From: Clostridium culturomicium
GTDB lineage: Bacteria; Bacillota; Clostridia; Clostridiales; Clostridiaceae
Length of the DNA: 64,000 nt
NCBI RefSeq assembly: GCF_000821305.1
Contig: NZ_CCXK01000017.1
Span: 1,460,827-1,524,826, forward strand
Reading direction: 5' to 3'
The position numbers were made by a program, and so were the translations under genes. Position 1 is the first letter of the stretch. Every line of letters starts with the position of its first letter. The notes under the pieces are model-generated. The model ran no database searches. It had not been told where the DNA came from and worked only from the letters and a program-made list of their open reading frames with translations. This document shows, piece by piece, positions 1 to 8,997 of the stretch.

Positions 1-411
1 CCAAACATTCTCACCTATAATTACTCTTTCTTCTATAAAACCATTCTCTCTAACTAGTGTTCCAGAACCAAATATATGATCATGATCATATATTTTTATA
101 CCTTCACCAAATATACTATTATCTCCTATAGTTATACTTTTTCTACAATTGATTGAACATCCATTGTTAAAAAAAACATTATTTCCTATAGTAATAACGC
201 CTTTAGTGGCTTTAATTTTTACTTGTTCTCTACAAATTAATTTTTTCCCTACTTTAATTCTACTAGAACTACTATTTAAAATAAATTTACTTCCTTTTCC
301 CATATAGCAAGTACTTATTTTACTAAATTGTAATTTATACAAATAGCAAATTTTTAATAATATTAACTTTATAATTGAACAAATCATTTCATATATTTTT
401 ATTAATAACAT
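1..411 (-). CDS. Hexapeptide-repeat acyltransferase, cut by window edge
   Basis: Only the first 137 residues are inside the window. The open frame runs from an ATG at 411, preceded by GGTGA, to the window edge. After a hydrophobic N-terminus it shows left-handed beta-helix hexapeptide steps such as ITIGNNVFF and ITIGDNSIFG, then the YDHDHIF stretch usual in WbbJ/CatB-type O-acetyltransferases. The likely role is acetyl-CoA-dependent O-acetylation of a sugar in the surface polysaccharide. It is the last gene seen of the minus-strand block that begins near 8997. The acceptor cannot be told. Confidence 0.8.
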   Translation of the reverse strand, partial: MLLIKIYEMICSIIKLILLKICYLYKLQFSKISTCYMGKGSKFILNSSSSRIKVGKKLICREQVKIKATKGVITIGNNVFFNNGCSINCRKSITIGDNSIFGEGIKIYDHDHIFGSGTLVRENGFIEERVIIGENVW

Positions 412-455
412 TCTTTCACCAAACCTATGCTCTATCCTTTCGATACTCTAATAAA

Positions 456-1559
456 CTAATATCCTATACATATATCTTCAATTTGATCTAGATACATTTT
501 CACCACAATTTGTCTATCAAATTCCACTTCAACCTTTTTTCTCCCCTGCAATCCCATTTCAACTTTTCTTTGATATGAAATACTAATAAACTCTTCAATT
601 TTATCAACCAAACTTTGAGAATTTTTAACTTGAAATATGTAACCTGATTGCCCATCATTTACAATTTCCTTACATCCAGGTATATTGGAAGCTATAACTG
701 GTCTTCCACATGCAGCATTTTCTAGCAACACATTAGACATTCCTTCAGTATAAGATGGATTAATCATACAATTACATTTTTCGATAAATGGCATCATATC
801 CGTTTGAAATCCATGATATTTTATAATTTCTTCTTCTTCATACTTCTTAAGTATATCTTTATAATGAGGTTGATCTATCATTCCAATAACATTAAACACC
901 ACTTCTGGGTATCTCTTCTTTATAATTTTAGCTGCTTCTAAATATTCATCAATTCCTTTATCCTTCATAACCCTAGCAACAAAATTAAAATTTATTGGTT
1001 GTTCCTCTGGAGGATAAGGTAATACTTTATAAGTTTCAAGATTAACACCTGAACCTGGTAATAAATCATAATTATCAGATACAACCTTTTGAGATACTAA
1101 TAAATCTCTATCAGCAGTGTTTTGAAAAAATACCTTATTAGACTTCTTAAAGGATAGTTTAGATAAAGTTTGTACAATTTTTTGTACTATTCCTCCATTT
1201 AAATATCCACTTCCTAATCCTGTAACATTGCAGATATAAGGTATTTTTTTTAATCTACAAGCAATACCTCCATATACATTTGGTTTTACTGTGTATGTTA
1301 ATACCACATCTGGTTTTATTTCTCTCAAAACATTAATATACTGTAAAAATACTTTTATATCTTCTAAAGGATTAGTATTTCTTCTATTAATTGGCGTATC
1401 AATAAATTTACATCCCATAACCTTAAGGTGCTCAACCTTAGGTCCATAAGGTAACGCAACATATACTTCATAACCTTCTGCAATCATTCTTTCCACTAAT
1501 TCTTTTCTAAAGTTATAAATTACTATCTCATGATTGCCAAGCATTAAAACCTTTTTCAT
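456..1559 (-). CDS. Glycosyltransferase family 4
   Basis: A GT-B enzyme of about 367 residues that should move a sugar from a nucleotide donor to a lipid-linked oligosaccharide at the inner face of the membrane. The C-terminal half has FNFVARVMKDKGIDEYLEAA and EGMSNVLLENAACGRPV, the family-4 donor site with its E-x7-E pair. The start at 1559 (MKKVLMLGN) is chosen because GGAGAAG lies just upstream; the longer frame from 1589 would overlap the previous gene. The upstream epimerase ends one base before this start, so the two are probably translationally coupled. It resembles PglA/TuaC-like enzymes, but donor and acceptor are unknown. Confidence 0.88.
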   Translation of the reverse strand: MKKVLMLGNHEIVIYNFRKELVERMIAEGYEVYVALPYGPKVEHLKVMGCKFIDTPINRRNTNPLEDIKVFLQYINVLREIKPDVVLTYTVKPNVYGGIACRLKKIPYICNVTGLGSGYLNGGIVQKIVQTLSKLSFKKSNKVFFQNTADRDLLVSQKVVSDNYDLLPGSGVNLETYKVLPYPPEEQPINFNFVARVMKDKGIDEYLEAAKIIKKRYPEVVFNVIGMIDQPHYKDILKKYEEEEIIKYHGFQTDMMPFIEKCNCMINPSYTEGMSNVLLENAACGRPVIASNIPGCKEIVNDGQSGYIFQVKNSQSLVDKIEEFISISYQRKVEMGLQGRKKVEVEFDRQIVVKMYLDQIEDICIGY

Positions 1560-1560
1560 T

Positions 1561-2454
1561 TTACTTCTCCATTCCGTGTTGCATTTCAACTTTTTTATTT
1601 AACTTCTCACATGTGTAAATATTATCACTTATAAGCTTAATACTATTCTCATGTATAAACTGTTTTTTTACCGTTGCTTTATTTAAACTATGCAACCATT
1701 TAAATACAAATTTAGGCAGTACAACACTTTTCTCAATTCCACTGAATTTTAATAAGTCATTAAACTCATAAATTCTACTATCGGAGATATTGTAAATTTC
1801 ACTTACCTCATTTTCAGCGTTATTAACAATATAGTTTACCACTTCAAATATATTTCTAATATTACAAAGACTTAATCTTTGTTTTCCATTTCCAACCTTA
1901 TAAGGTATCCCTTTTATTCTGCTTCTTCTTTCAATATTTAAAGTAAAGTCATTTGAATAAACTGGAGCTAGACGAAGAATTGTATAATTTGATTTATATG
2001 AATTTATGATATATTCCTCTGACATTTTCTTTGCTATAGCATATGGACTTCTTGGTTCACACTCGTCTGTCTCCACATAGACATCCTTATTTAATCTTTC
2101 ACCATATACTGATATTGTGCTTACAAAAACAAAGTTTTTTAATTTTAAATATTCATTGCTTAAATCTACTAAATCCTTTGTAGCTTCATAATTCACTTTC
2201 ATGAATCTTTCTTTAGATAAATCATTTCCTTTATTGTGCGCAAGAGCTGCACAGTGAATAATTATATCTAAGTCTTTATTTTCTTTAATTACCTTCTTCA
2301 ATTGCTCTTTATCAGTAATATCACAGCTATAATATTTACCACAACCATTATATTCTTTTCTTCTACCACTACCTACAATTTCATGGTTTTTCTTTAATTC
2401 ATTGCAAAGGTAGCTTCCAACTATGCCATATACTCCTGTAATTAAAATCTTCAT
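1561..2454 (-). CDS. NAD-dependent epimerase/dehydratase (nucleotide-sugar reductase or epimerase)
   Basis: A short-chain dehydrogenase of the extended class, 297 residues. The N-terminus has the Rossmann motif ITGVYGIVGSYL, with SVYGE and the catalytic Y-x3-K (YAIAKK) near residue 140. It lies between the GT and the NeuD-like gene and overlaps the latter by four bases. With the 4,6-dehydratase upstream in the same block, one plausible job is 4-keto reduction giving UDP-QuiNAc or UDP-FucNAc, as WbpV-type enzymes do. This is inferred from neighbours. A plain 4-epimerase cannot be excluded. Confidence 0.82.
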   Translation of the reverse strand: MKILITGVYGIVGSYLCNELKKNHEIVGSGRRKEYNGCGKYYSCDITDKEQLKKVIKENKDLDIIIHCAALAHNKGNDLSKERFMKVNYEATKDLVDLSNEYLKLKNFVFVSTISVYGERLNKDVYVETDECEPRSPYAIAKKMSEEYIINSYKSNYTILRLAPVYSNDFTLNIERRSRIKGIPYKVGNGKQRLSLCNIRNIFEVVNYIVNNAENEVSEIYNISDSRIYEFNDLLKFSGIEKSVVLPKFVFKWLHSLNKATVKKQFIHENSIKLISDNIYTCEKLNKKVEMQHGMEK

Positions 2455-3059
2455 TGTCCAACCTCCATTGCTACGATACTTTCAATAATATTACTTCCTG
2501 TCATTGCTTTATATCCATCTTCAATTGAAATACCCTGTGCTATGCTTGTTCCTATTCCTATAAAGCACCCTTCTCCTAAGGTGTCATATCCTGATAAATT
2601 ACATCCCCATAATATCGAGGAATAATCTCCAATTACAGTATCATGACCAATTCCACAATTACCACTTATCAATACATGTTTCCCTATTGTTGTGTTTACC
2701 GTTAAAATAGTTCCGGGATAAATAATTGTACCTTGTCCTACTTTTATATAACCACTTATCCTAACACTAGGGTGAATTAATGTTACAAATTCAAAGTTAC
2801 CTTTTAACTTTTCTACAATGCGTTTTTTCTCTTTACAATTTGCCATTGCAACAATCACATAAGGTTTATTTTTTAAGGATAATAAGGTATTTATATCTCC
2901 TAATACCTTATATCCATTTAACTCTTTTCCCCACATTTCACTATTGTCATCTACAAAGCCTAATAAGTTCCATTGTTCATTTACTTTATTTATTTCTTCA
3001 ATTATCCAAGCTGCTTCTCTTCCAATTCCACCAGCTCCAATAATAACTATATCTGTCAT
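2451..3059 (-). CDS. NeuD/PglD-family sugar acetyltransferase
   Basis: A 202-residue protein with an N-terminal nucleotide-sugar binding Rossmann-like domain (IIGAGGIGREAAWII) and a C-terminal left-handed beta-helix of hexapeptide repeats (VGQGTIIYPG, IGKHVLISGN, IGDYSSILWG). GHD near residue 136 is the expected region of the catalytic histidine. The family N-acetylates 4-amino sugars (PglD) or O-acetylates sialic acid (NeuD). Next to a PglC-type initiator and a PglF-type dehydratase, acetylation of a UDP-4-amino-4,6-dideoxy sugar is the best guess. The required aminotransferase is not adjacent; a candidate lies at 38702. AGGAG precedes the ATG. Confidence 0.85.
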   Translation of the reverse strand: MTDIVIIGAGGIGREAAWIIEEINKVNEQWNLLGFVDDNSEMWGKELNGYKVLGDINTLLSLKNKPYVIVAMANCKEKKRIVEKLKGNFEFVTLIHPSVRISGYIKVGQGTIIYPGTILTVNTTIGKHVLISGNCGIGHDTVIGDYSSILWGCNLSGYDTLGEGCFIGIGTSIAQGISIEDGYKAMTGSNIIESIVAMEVGQ

Positions 3060-3068
3060 ATTTATCTC

Positions 3069-3668
3069 CTAACCTGCAATTGTTTTTTCATTGTTATTTA
3101 CAGCTTTACCTTCTTGCACTCCATCACTTTTAATAACACTTATTACAGTTAAGAAGATTATCTTTAAATCAAACCAAAAACTTTTTCTTTCAAGATACTC
3201 CTTATCTAGCTTAACCTTTAAGCTTAGTGGTATCTCATCTCTTCCGTTAATTTGAGCCCATCCTGTAAGTCCTGGCACTAGCTTATGAATCCCTTCAGCT
3301 GTTCTCATTTCCTTTAAGTCATATTGATTGTAAAGAGCAGGTCTCGGGCCAACAATACTCATCTTTCCACTTAAAATATTAAATAGTTGTGGAAGTTCAT
3401 CTAAGCTTGTCTTTCTTAAAAATTTACCTATAGGAGTTATCCATTGCTCTGGATTTTCTAATAAATGAGTTGGTACATTAGGTGTGTCAATTCTCATGGT
3501 TCTAAATTTATAGATTGAAAACTCTTCATTATTTTTACCAATCCTTCTTTGTTTAAATAAAATTGGTCCCTTTGATGTTAATTTAACACTTAATGCCACA
3601 ATTATAATAATAGGCGATAATATCAATATTCCTATTAAACTCATGAGAAAATCGAAAATTCTTTTCAT
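3069..3668 (-). CDS. Initiating phosphoglycosyl transferase (PglC type)
   Basis: A small monotopic phosphoglycosyl transferase of 199 residues. It places a sugar-1-phosphate on undecaprenyl phosphate to start repeat-unit assembly. One N-terminal hydrophobic re-entrant helix (residues 5-28) is followed by KQRRIGKNNEEFSIYKFRTM, then RKTSLDELPQLFNIL with the catalytic Asp-Glu pair, GPRPA and PGLTGWAQINGRD. At this length it is the short catalytic unit without the extra membrane domain of WbaP. The dehydratase directly upstream probably supplies its UDP-sugar. It is one of three such enzymes in the window (others at 29625 and 52929). Confidence 0.93.
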   Translation of the reverse strand: MKRIFDFLMSLIGILILSPIIIIVALSVKLTSKGPILFKQRRIGKNNEEFSIYKFRTMRIDTPNVPTHLLENPEQWITPIGKFLRKTSLDELPQLFNILSGKMSIVGPRPALYNQYDLKEMRTAEGIHKLVPGLTGWAQINGRDEIPLSLKVKLDKEYLERKSFWFDLKIIFLTVISVIKSDGVQEGKAVNNNEKTIAG

Positions 3669-3703
3669 AAATCTTATCCCCTTTTCTTTTAATTTATTGA
3701 TAT

Positions 3704-5605
3704 TTATGCTTCTAATTTCCCAACAAGATCCAAAGTAGCTGCAACCTCTTCCTGGATTCCGTTATATACATCTGGATCCTTATAGGTCGGTACCACCTGC
3801 TTTAAACAGTTCTTTATTAAAGTTCTGTTTCCAAGAAGACATTGCTCCATTAGCATATCAATGGATCTCTTCACTTCTTCAATGTCAAAATCCCCTGGTT
3901 TTCCAATAAAGATTTTTTCATGAGCTGTTTCTTCTAAACCTTCTTCATTCATTAAAAGCTCTTCATACAGCTTTTCTCCTGGACGAAGTCCCGTTACTTC
4001 AATTTTTATGTCTTTATGAGGTTCAAGCCCTGATAGCTTTATTAGGTTTACCGCTAAGTCATATATCTTCACTGGTTTTCCCATGTCAAGGACAAAGATT
4101 TCTCCACCCTTTGCAAATGCCCCTGCTTGAAGTACCAATTGTGCTGCTTCTGGAATTAGCATGAAGTACCTTGTTATTTCCTTATGGGTTAAGGTTACAG
4201 GTCCTCCTTCTTTAATCTGATTCTTAAATAAAGGGATTACTGAACCATTACTTCCAAGCACATTTCCAAAGCGAACTGCCACATATTCAGTTTTGCTTCT
4301 TCTATTCATGGCTTGAACCACCATTTCACATAATCTCTTTGAAGCTCCCATCACATTGGTTGGGTTTACTGCTTTATCCGTTGAGATTAGAACAAATCTT
4401 AAAACTCCATGTTTATCCGCACATTCAGCCACATTTAAGGTTCCTTTTACGTTGTTCTTTATGGCTTCTGAAGGACTATCCTCCATTAAAGGTACATGCT
4501 TATGGGCTGCTGCGTGGAAAACCACCTGTGGCTTATATCTTTCAAAAATTTCATTCATTCTTCTTTTATCCCTTACAGAAGCTATGACAACAGCTTTATT
4601 AAGTTCTGGTATTTTCCTACTTAATTCATTCTGAATTTCATATATATTGTTTTCATAGATATCCAAAAGGATAAGTCTTGAAGGTTTAAAGGCTGCAATC
4701 TGTCTGCATAGTTCTGAACCGATGGATCCCCCTGCTCCTGTTACAAGAACTGTTTTCTCAGTAAGATATTCCTCTATTCCTTTTCTATCTAGCTTTACCT
4801 GTGGTCTTCCAAGTAAATCCTTTAAATCCACATCTCTCATTTGATTTAAAGATACATTTCCATCTATAAGTTCATATACCCCTGGTATAATTTTCACCTT
4901 TAACTTTGTTTTATTGCAGATTTCAATAATTGCTTTTCTATCCTCATCCCCCATAGAAGGAATTGCAATTATTATCTTGTCCACAGCTTTTTCTTTACAA
5001 ATTTCCTCTATATCGTATCTATCTCCAAGAATCTTATATCCTTTCAGATAGTTGTTTACCTTTCCTTTATTATCATCAATAAGTCCAACAATGTTATATT
5101 CATCAGTTTTCTCTCTAAGTATTTCTGTAATTATCATTTGTGCACAAACTCCTGCTCCAATGATAAGCACATTTTCTTTTCCCTGTTTCTTAATCACCTT
5201 TACATACTGCTTTATGCGCCTTCCCACCCTGTAGGATACTCTCACAGAAATAATTCCACAGGTAATTAATATTCCAGCCACAATTGTAACTGTTCTTGGT
5301 ATTCTCACTGCCATAAATTCCATTACTAAGAAATTACCCAAACATCCAACTCCACAGGCTAAAACCCCATGGATTGCTTCATCAATGCTGGCAGTCCTCC
5401 AAATTCTGTTATACATTTTAAATATCCACAAAGATGCTACATATATTAGAATTGTTAGTGGTATAAATTTGAAAATAATTCCTATATAATCATTAAATCC
5501 ATAGACATCGAATCTAATATAGCAACTTATAAAATATGAAAAAGTTATAAATATCATATCAATCAGCATAAGAATGCCAATTCTTACACGTTTTTTACCA
5601 CTCAT
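3704..5605 (-). CDS. Membrane-bound UDP-GlcNAc 4,6-dehydratase (CapD/PglF/EpsC family)
   Basis: A 633-residue protein with four N-terminal membrane helices, a first Rossmann-like domain (VLIIGAGVCAQM) and a C-terminal dehydratase domain (VLVTGAGGSIGSELC). In the active site the usual catalytic Tyr of Y-x3-K is Met (NVMGASKRL), as in PglF and related large enzymes. The product would be UDP-2-acetamido-4-keto-2,4,6-trideoxyhexose, substrate for the reductase or aminotransferase genes nearby. The ATG is preceded by a run of seven G at 5612-5618 in the ribosome binding site position. A dispersed hairpin repeat lies about 120-190 bases upstream. Confidence 0.94.
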   Translation of the reverse strand: MSGKKRVRIGILMLIDMIFITFSYFISCYIRFDVYGFNDYIGIIFKFIPLTILIYVASLWIFKMYNRIWRTASIDEAIHGVLACGVGCLGNFLVMEFMAVRIPRTVTIVAGILITCGIISVRVSYRVGRRIKQYVKVIKKQGKENVLIIGAGVCAQMIITEILREKTDEYNIVGLIDDNKGKVNNYLKGYKILGDRYDIEEICKEKAVDKIIIAIPSMGDEDRKAIIEICNKTKLKVKIIPGVYELIDGNVSLNQMRDVDLKDLLGRPQVKLDRKGIEEYLTEKTVLVTGAGGSIGSELCRQIAAFKPSRLILLDIYENNIYEIQNELSRKIPELNKAVVIASVRDKRRMNEIFERYKPQVVFHAAAHKHVPLMEDSPSEAIKNNVKGTLNVAECADKHGVLRFVLISTDKAVNPTNVMGASKRLCEMVVQAMNRRSKTEYVAVRFGNVLGSNGSVIPLFKNQIKEGGPVTLTHKEITRYFMLIPEAAQLVLQAGAFAKGGEIFVLDMGKPVKIYDLAVNLIKLSGLEPHKDIKIEVTGLRPGEKLYEELLMNEEGLEETAHEKIFIGKPGDFDIEEVKRSIDMLMEQCLLGNRTLIKNCLKQVVPTYKDPDVYNGIQEEVAATLDLVGKLEA

Positions 5606-5932
5606 AAAAAATCCCCCCCAATTATAATATTTATTTATAAATAGAGGTCGGTTGCACTACTAACTCCATATAACCCAAGTGCCCAAATACAGGTTATACT
5701 TCATTGTTCCCTATATTTTAAGTGAGACTCCAAATTTTACATTTGGATAGTCGAACTTACTCCTTCGAATGTATATTAGAAGGAGTTTCCAAAAATATAT
5801 GGGTAACACCGCTTAAAGCTGTATTATCTATTATTCAGTTATAGTACCCTTTATTTTTAAACTTCCTGAAATTTTCCCTATTTTAGTTAGTTTATTTTCC
5901 TACTTAAATGAATTTCAAAAATATACATACCT
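5606..5932. other. Intergenic region between the dehydratase gene and cpsB
   Basis: About 330 bases without a convincing gene. It holds a G7 ribosome binding site for the downstream dehydratase gene and one copy of the dispersed paired-hairpin repeat at 5726-5790. I could not pick a convincing promoter by eye, although a separate transcription start for the dehydratase gene would fit the length. Confidence 0.6.
5726..5790 (+). repeat. Dispersed paired-hairpin repeat, copy A
   Basis: One unit of a family also found near 21540, 57345 and 60817. It has two parts: a degenerate palindrome of the type CCAAATCTTTGATTTGG (here 5730-5746), then 12 or so bases on an inverted repeat, ACTCCTTC...GAAGGAGT, with an AT-rich loop (5758-5785), ending GTTTCC. 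The second stem is a perfect eight base pairs. It is oriented opposite to the flanking genes. Confidence 0.75.
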
Positions 5933-6712
5933 CTATTTGAATATTCGTTTTATTAATCCTTTTATTCCTTTAGCTTCCTCAATGTGTCTGCCTTTGCTTC
6001 TGACATCTACATTCCTTAGAATCTTTTCTCCATTTTCCTTAAATTCTTCTCTTAATCTTAAAGATAATAAATCAATTTCCCTTAACCCCTCTGACATATC
6101 AGTATTTCTTGATTTAAGTCTATGTCCATCAGATCCAATGACACTGTAAATGTCATGCTTTAAGAATATTTCTGCTGTTTTCTTTACATCTTTACCGAAC
6201 TCACCTGAAATGCTTCCAGTGTTTAATTGGAATAAAAATCCTTCATCTATAAACTTATTTATAAGTGAAGGCTTCTTGATGAATTCTATATATCTTTCAG
6301 GATGAGCTAAAATTATTACAATACCCTTTAATTGAAGCTCATAAAAATTATTAATTACCTTCTCAATATCAAATTCCTTCATTGGAAGCTCCACCAGCAT
6401 GTATCTGGTATCTTCAATTGTTCCTATTTCACCTTCAAGATAATACTGAAGGATATTCTCCTTGTAATAAACCTCTTGGCCTTCATAAAGCTCAATAGGT
6501 ATATCCCTGTCTTTCACCAATTTCTTCAACTTGTCCAATTCTTTTTTTATTTCAACTCTTGATACTTGAAATCTTCCTCTCACATAATGAGGTGTTGCCA
6601 CAAGTTTTTCTGTCCCACTGTCAGCAGCCAGTTTTATCATGGCAAGAGCCATTTCCTCTGAATTTGCTCCATCATCTACTCCTGGTATAATGTGACTATG
6701 AAAATCAATCAT
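5933..6712 (-). CDS. cpsB: CpsB/YwqE-type tyrosine-protein phosphatase (PHP domain)
   Basis: A metal-dependent phosphatase of about 259 residues that dephosphorylates the CpsD kinase and so resets the polysaccharide assembly cycle. PHP metal-binding motifs are visible: MIDFHSHIIPGVDDG at the N-terminus, ATPHY, AHPERY and SDGH. The start at 6712 is chosen because GGAGGTG sits six bases upstream; a frame opening at 6766 would add 18 residues that do not match the family. It is downstream of the kinase gene and separated from it by a nine-base-pair hairpin. Confidence 0.93.
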   Translation of the reverse strand: MIDFHSHIIPGVDDGANSEEMALAMIKLAADSGTEKLVATPHYVRGRFQVSRVEIKKELDKLKKLVKDRDIPIELYEGQEVYYKENILQYYLEGEIGTIEDTRYMLVELPMKEFDIEKVINNFYELQLKGIVIILAHPERYIEFIKKPSLINKFIDEGFLFQLNTGSISGEFGKDVKKTAEIFLKHDIYSVIGSDGHRLKSRNTDMSEGLREIDLLSLRLREEFKENGEKILRNVDVRSKGRHIEEAKGIKGLIKRIFK

Positions 6713-6823
6713 TTTTAACACCTCCATTCCTTTGAGAATAATTCTGAATAATGTTACTCTCTTCAATCAATAATTCAACATTACAAATTTTCAATCTTGC
6801 TTAAGGAGATTTATCTATATCAC

Positions 6824-6844
6824 AGAAGGAGCTAAGCTCCTTCT
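6824..6844 (-). other. Perfect hairpin between cpsD and cpsB
   Basis: AGAAGGAGC, a three-base loop and its exact complement lie just after the cpsD stop codon. On the transcribed strand no run of U follows, so this is not a standard terminator. It could be an RNA processing or stability element that sets the kinase/phosphatase ratio. Confidence 0.6.
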
Positions 6845-6847
6845 CCT

Positions 6848-7498
6848 TTATTGAGCACCATAATAATAGTAATAATTATTATTGCTTGCTTCTAATCCAT
6901 TAAGAACAGTTCCAATAATGTTAGCATTTACTTTTTTAAGCAGCCCTACGCTGTTATGAACTGAATCCTTCTTTGTTTTCTCTGCCCTAACCACAAGTAT
7001 AGTTCCATCAGCCTTAGCTGAAAGAATTTGAGCATCCGTTACAGCCTGCACTGGTGGTGTATCTATGATTACATAATCGAAGACCTTCTTTAAAGCATCA
7101 AGTAAAGCAGTCATTGCCTTAGATCCTAACATTTCTGCTGGATTTGGAGGAATTTTACCTGATGTCAAAACTGTTAAATTCTTATTATATTTATATCCCA
7201 CATTAGTTACACTTTCCTTTTCAACTATTACATCCGAAAGTCCTAAAGTGTTAGATAACTTAAATTTTTTATGTATTGATGGTTTCCTTAAATCACAATC
7301 AATAAGAATAACCTTTTTATCTCCTTGAGCTAAGGATAAGGCTAAGTTTCCCGCTGTGATACTCTTTCCTTCTCCGGGTTCTGAACTCGTTATTACAATT
7401 ACTTTGTAATCTTCATCAAAGGAAGAATATTGTATATTTGTTCTAAGTGTCCTATAGCTTTCCGCTGCTATGGATTTTGGTTCTCTTTCTACTATCAT
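6848..7498 (-). CDS. cpsD: CpsD/CapB-type bacterial tyrosine kinase
   Basis: A 216-residue BY-kinase cytoplasmic domain. It has Walker A (SSEPGEGKS, residues 38-46), Walker A' (ILIDCD, 64-69) and Walker B (VIIDTPPVQ, from 142), and ends in a tyrosine cluster (NNNYYYYYGAQ) that would be autophosphorylated. In Firmicutes the membrane activator is the separate CpsC protein; here two candidates lie upstream. It controls chain length and polymer export together with CpsC and CpsB. AGGAGATAAAGG precedes the ATG. Confidence 0.95.
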   Translation of the reverse strand: MIVEREPKSIAAESYRTLRTNIQYSSFDEDYKVIVITSSEPGEGKSITAGNLALSLAQGDKKVILIDCDLRKPSIHKKFKLSNTLGLSDVIVEKESVTNVGYKYNKNLTVLTSGKIPPNPAEMLGSKAMTALLDALKKVFDYVIIDTPPVQAVTDAQILSAKADGTILVVRAEKTKKDSVHNSVGLLKKVNANIIGTVLNGLEASNNNYYYYYGAQ

Positions 7499-7515
7499 CC
7501 TTTATCTCCTTAAAA

Positions 7516-8193
7516 TTAGTTTTCAATTATATTTGGTATTGTACCAAGTACTGGTATATCAATTTCTCTTTCCAATTGTTCTTTACTTTTAAAGGTATTG
7601 TCCATGAATTCTAACAGGAAGCATATTCCTACACTAACCATTAAACCTAAGATAAATGCAATTGCAATATTCATTTTTTTATTAGGACTTACAGGATTTT
7701 CAGGCACAACAACTTCTTCAATAACCCTTACATTACCGTTGGCAACTAAAGTTTTTGAAGTATTAATGAATTCTCCTGTCACTGCAGCCACAATATCTCT
7801 AGCTTCCTCAGGATTTTTCCCCTTAAATTTAATTTCAAGAATTTGAGTGTCAGTCACATTTGTAACTGTTAATCCAGCTAAAACCTCTTTAACTTCAAGC
7901 TCTGTTTTTACATCTTCCAAAGCTCTTCCAATTAGATCCTTTGTCTTAACTGTCTCTAAATAAGTTTTCATCAACTGCTTGTACATTATTACATCGCTTT
8001 GATTATATCCCTGTTCTGCTCCCTCTTCTTTACCGATAAACACCTTTGTTGTAGCTTCATACTGCGGCTTAAGCACAAAGAAACTCACAACCCCCGATAA
8101 AAGTGTTGCACATAAGGTAATTACCACAATCAGCTTCCATCTTTTCTTCAATGAATCAAGAATTTCGCTGATGCTTATCACTTGCTCCTCCAA
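7516..8193 (-). CDS. cpsC: CpsC/Wzz chain-length determinant, copy 2
   Basis: A 225-residue membrane adaptor with helices near residues 17-38 and 173-195 flanking an extracytoplasmic domain; PVSPNKKMN precedes the second helix as is usual in Wzz proteins. It should activate CpsD and set polymer length. The start is a TTG at 8191-8193, preceded by GGAGGAG. It is clearly homologous along its length to the next gene upstream, sharing SISEILxSLKKRWK and the ending LEREIDIPVLGTIP, so the two are tandem paralogues. Confidence 0.93.
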   Translation of the reverse strand: MEEQVISISEILDSLKKRWKLIVVITLCATLLSGVVSFFVLKPQYEATTKVFIGKEEGAEQGYNQSDVIMYKQLMKTYLETVKTKDLIGRALEDVKTELEVKEVLAGLTVTNVTDTQILEIKFKGKNPEEARDIVAAVTGEFINTSKTLVANGNVRVIEEVVVPENPVSPNKKMNIAIAFILGLMVSVGICFLLEFMDNTFKSKEQLEREIDIPVLGTIPNIIEN

Positions 8194-8310
8194 ATCGTCT
8201 CCTCCTTCTGATTCTTTAACTTTCTTCCATTTTTGAATCTAATATAAGATTCCTTATTCTTTATACGACATTTTTCTTATATTCTTTACCCTAAATTTTC
8301 ATTAATCTAA

Positions 8311-8997
8311 TTAATCTCTCAAAATAAAAGGTATTACTCCTATAACAGGTATGTCCAATTCCCTCTCCAGCTGCTCTTTTGTCTTGAAGCTGCTATCTAA
8401 GAATTCTAAAAGAAATGCAAGTCCAATTCCTATCATTAATCCAAGTAAAAGTCCAATGATAATATTCATCTTTTTATTTGGACTTACAGGCTTTTCTGGG
8501 AATTCTTCTTCTTCTAACACCTGTATGTTACCATTTGGAACTAATTCCACAGCGGTTTTCATGAATTCTGCCTTTACCCCTTGGATAACTTTCAAGGCTT
8601 CCTCTGGATTAGAGCTTTCATATTTTATCTGAAGAATCTGAGTTTCAGCTAAAGTTACAACAGATAAATTAGCTAATAGCTCTTTTTCCTTTAACTCTAA
8701 ATTTTCCTTTTCAATTGCAGCCTTAGCAATATCTCTAGTCTTTATTACTTCAGCATAGGTCTTTAAAAGCTGCTGATACATCTGCACATCACTATTGTTG
8801 TATACCTGCTCTACTCCCTGCTCTTTACCTATGAACAATTTAGTGGTTGATTCATACTTTGGTTTTATAAAAAACAAAGTAAATGCTGTCACTAAAATTG
8901 TTACTGCCATGGTGCAGATAAAGATTAATTTCCATCTCTTCCTTAATGATTGAAGAATTTCTCCAATGCTTATTACTTCTTCAAAATTTTCTTCCAT
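8311..8997 (-). CDS. cpsC: CpsC/Wzz chain-length determinant, copy 1
   Basis: A 228-residue paralogue of the preceding entry with the same two membrane helices, PEKPVSPNKKMN before helix two, and a cytoplasmic tail LERELDIPVIGVIP that would contact the kinase. It is the first gene of the minus-strand block, with CAGGAGG upstream of the ATG, and is preceded by a long AT-rich leader. Two adaptors for one kinase suggest two modal chain lengths or use with two polymers. The 117 bases between the copies contain a small hairpin (8235-8252). Confidence 0.93.
   Translation of the reverse strand: MEENFEEVISIGEILQSLRKRWKLIFICTMAVTILVTAFTLFFIKPKYESTTKLFIGKEQGVEQVYNNSDVQMYQQLLKTYAEVIKTRDIAKAAIEKENLELKEKELLANLSVVTLAETQILQIKYESSNPEEALKVIQGVKAEFMKTAVELVPNGNIQVLEEEEFPEKPVSPNKKMNIIIGLLLGLMIGIGLAFLLEFLDSSFKTKEQLERELDIPVIGVIPFILRD

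Noticed and set aside
6824..6844. Terminator call for the cpsD/cpsB hairpin.
   Set aside because: No U tract follows on the transcribed strand and cpsB needs read-through.
8194..8310. A regulatory RNA between the two CpsC genes, prompted by the hairpin at 8235-8252.
   Set aside because: The stem is only six base pairs in AT-rich DNA and no known motif was recognised.
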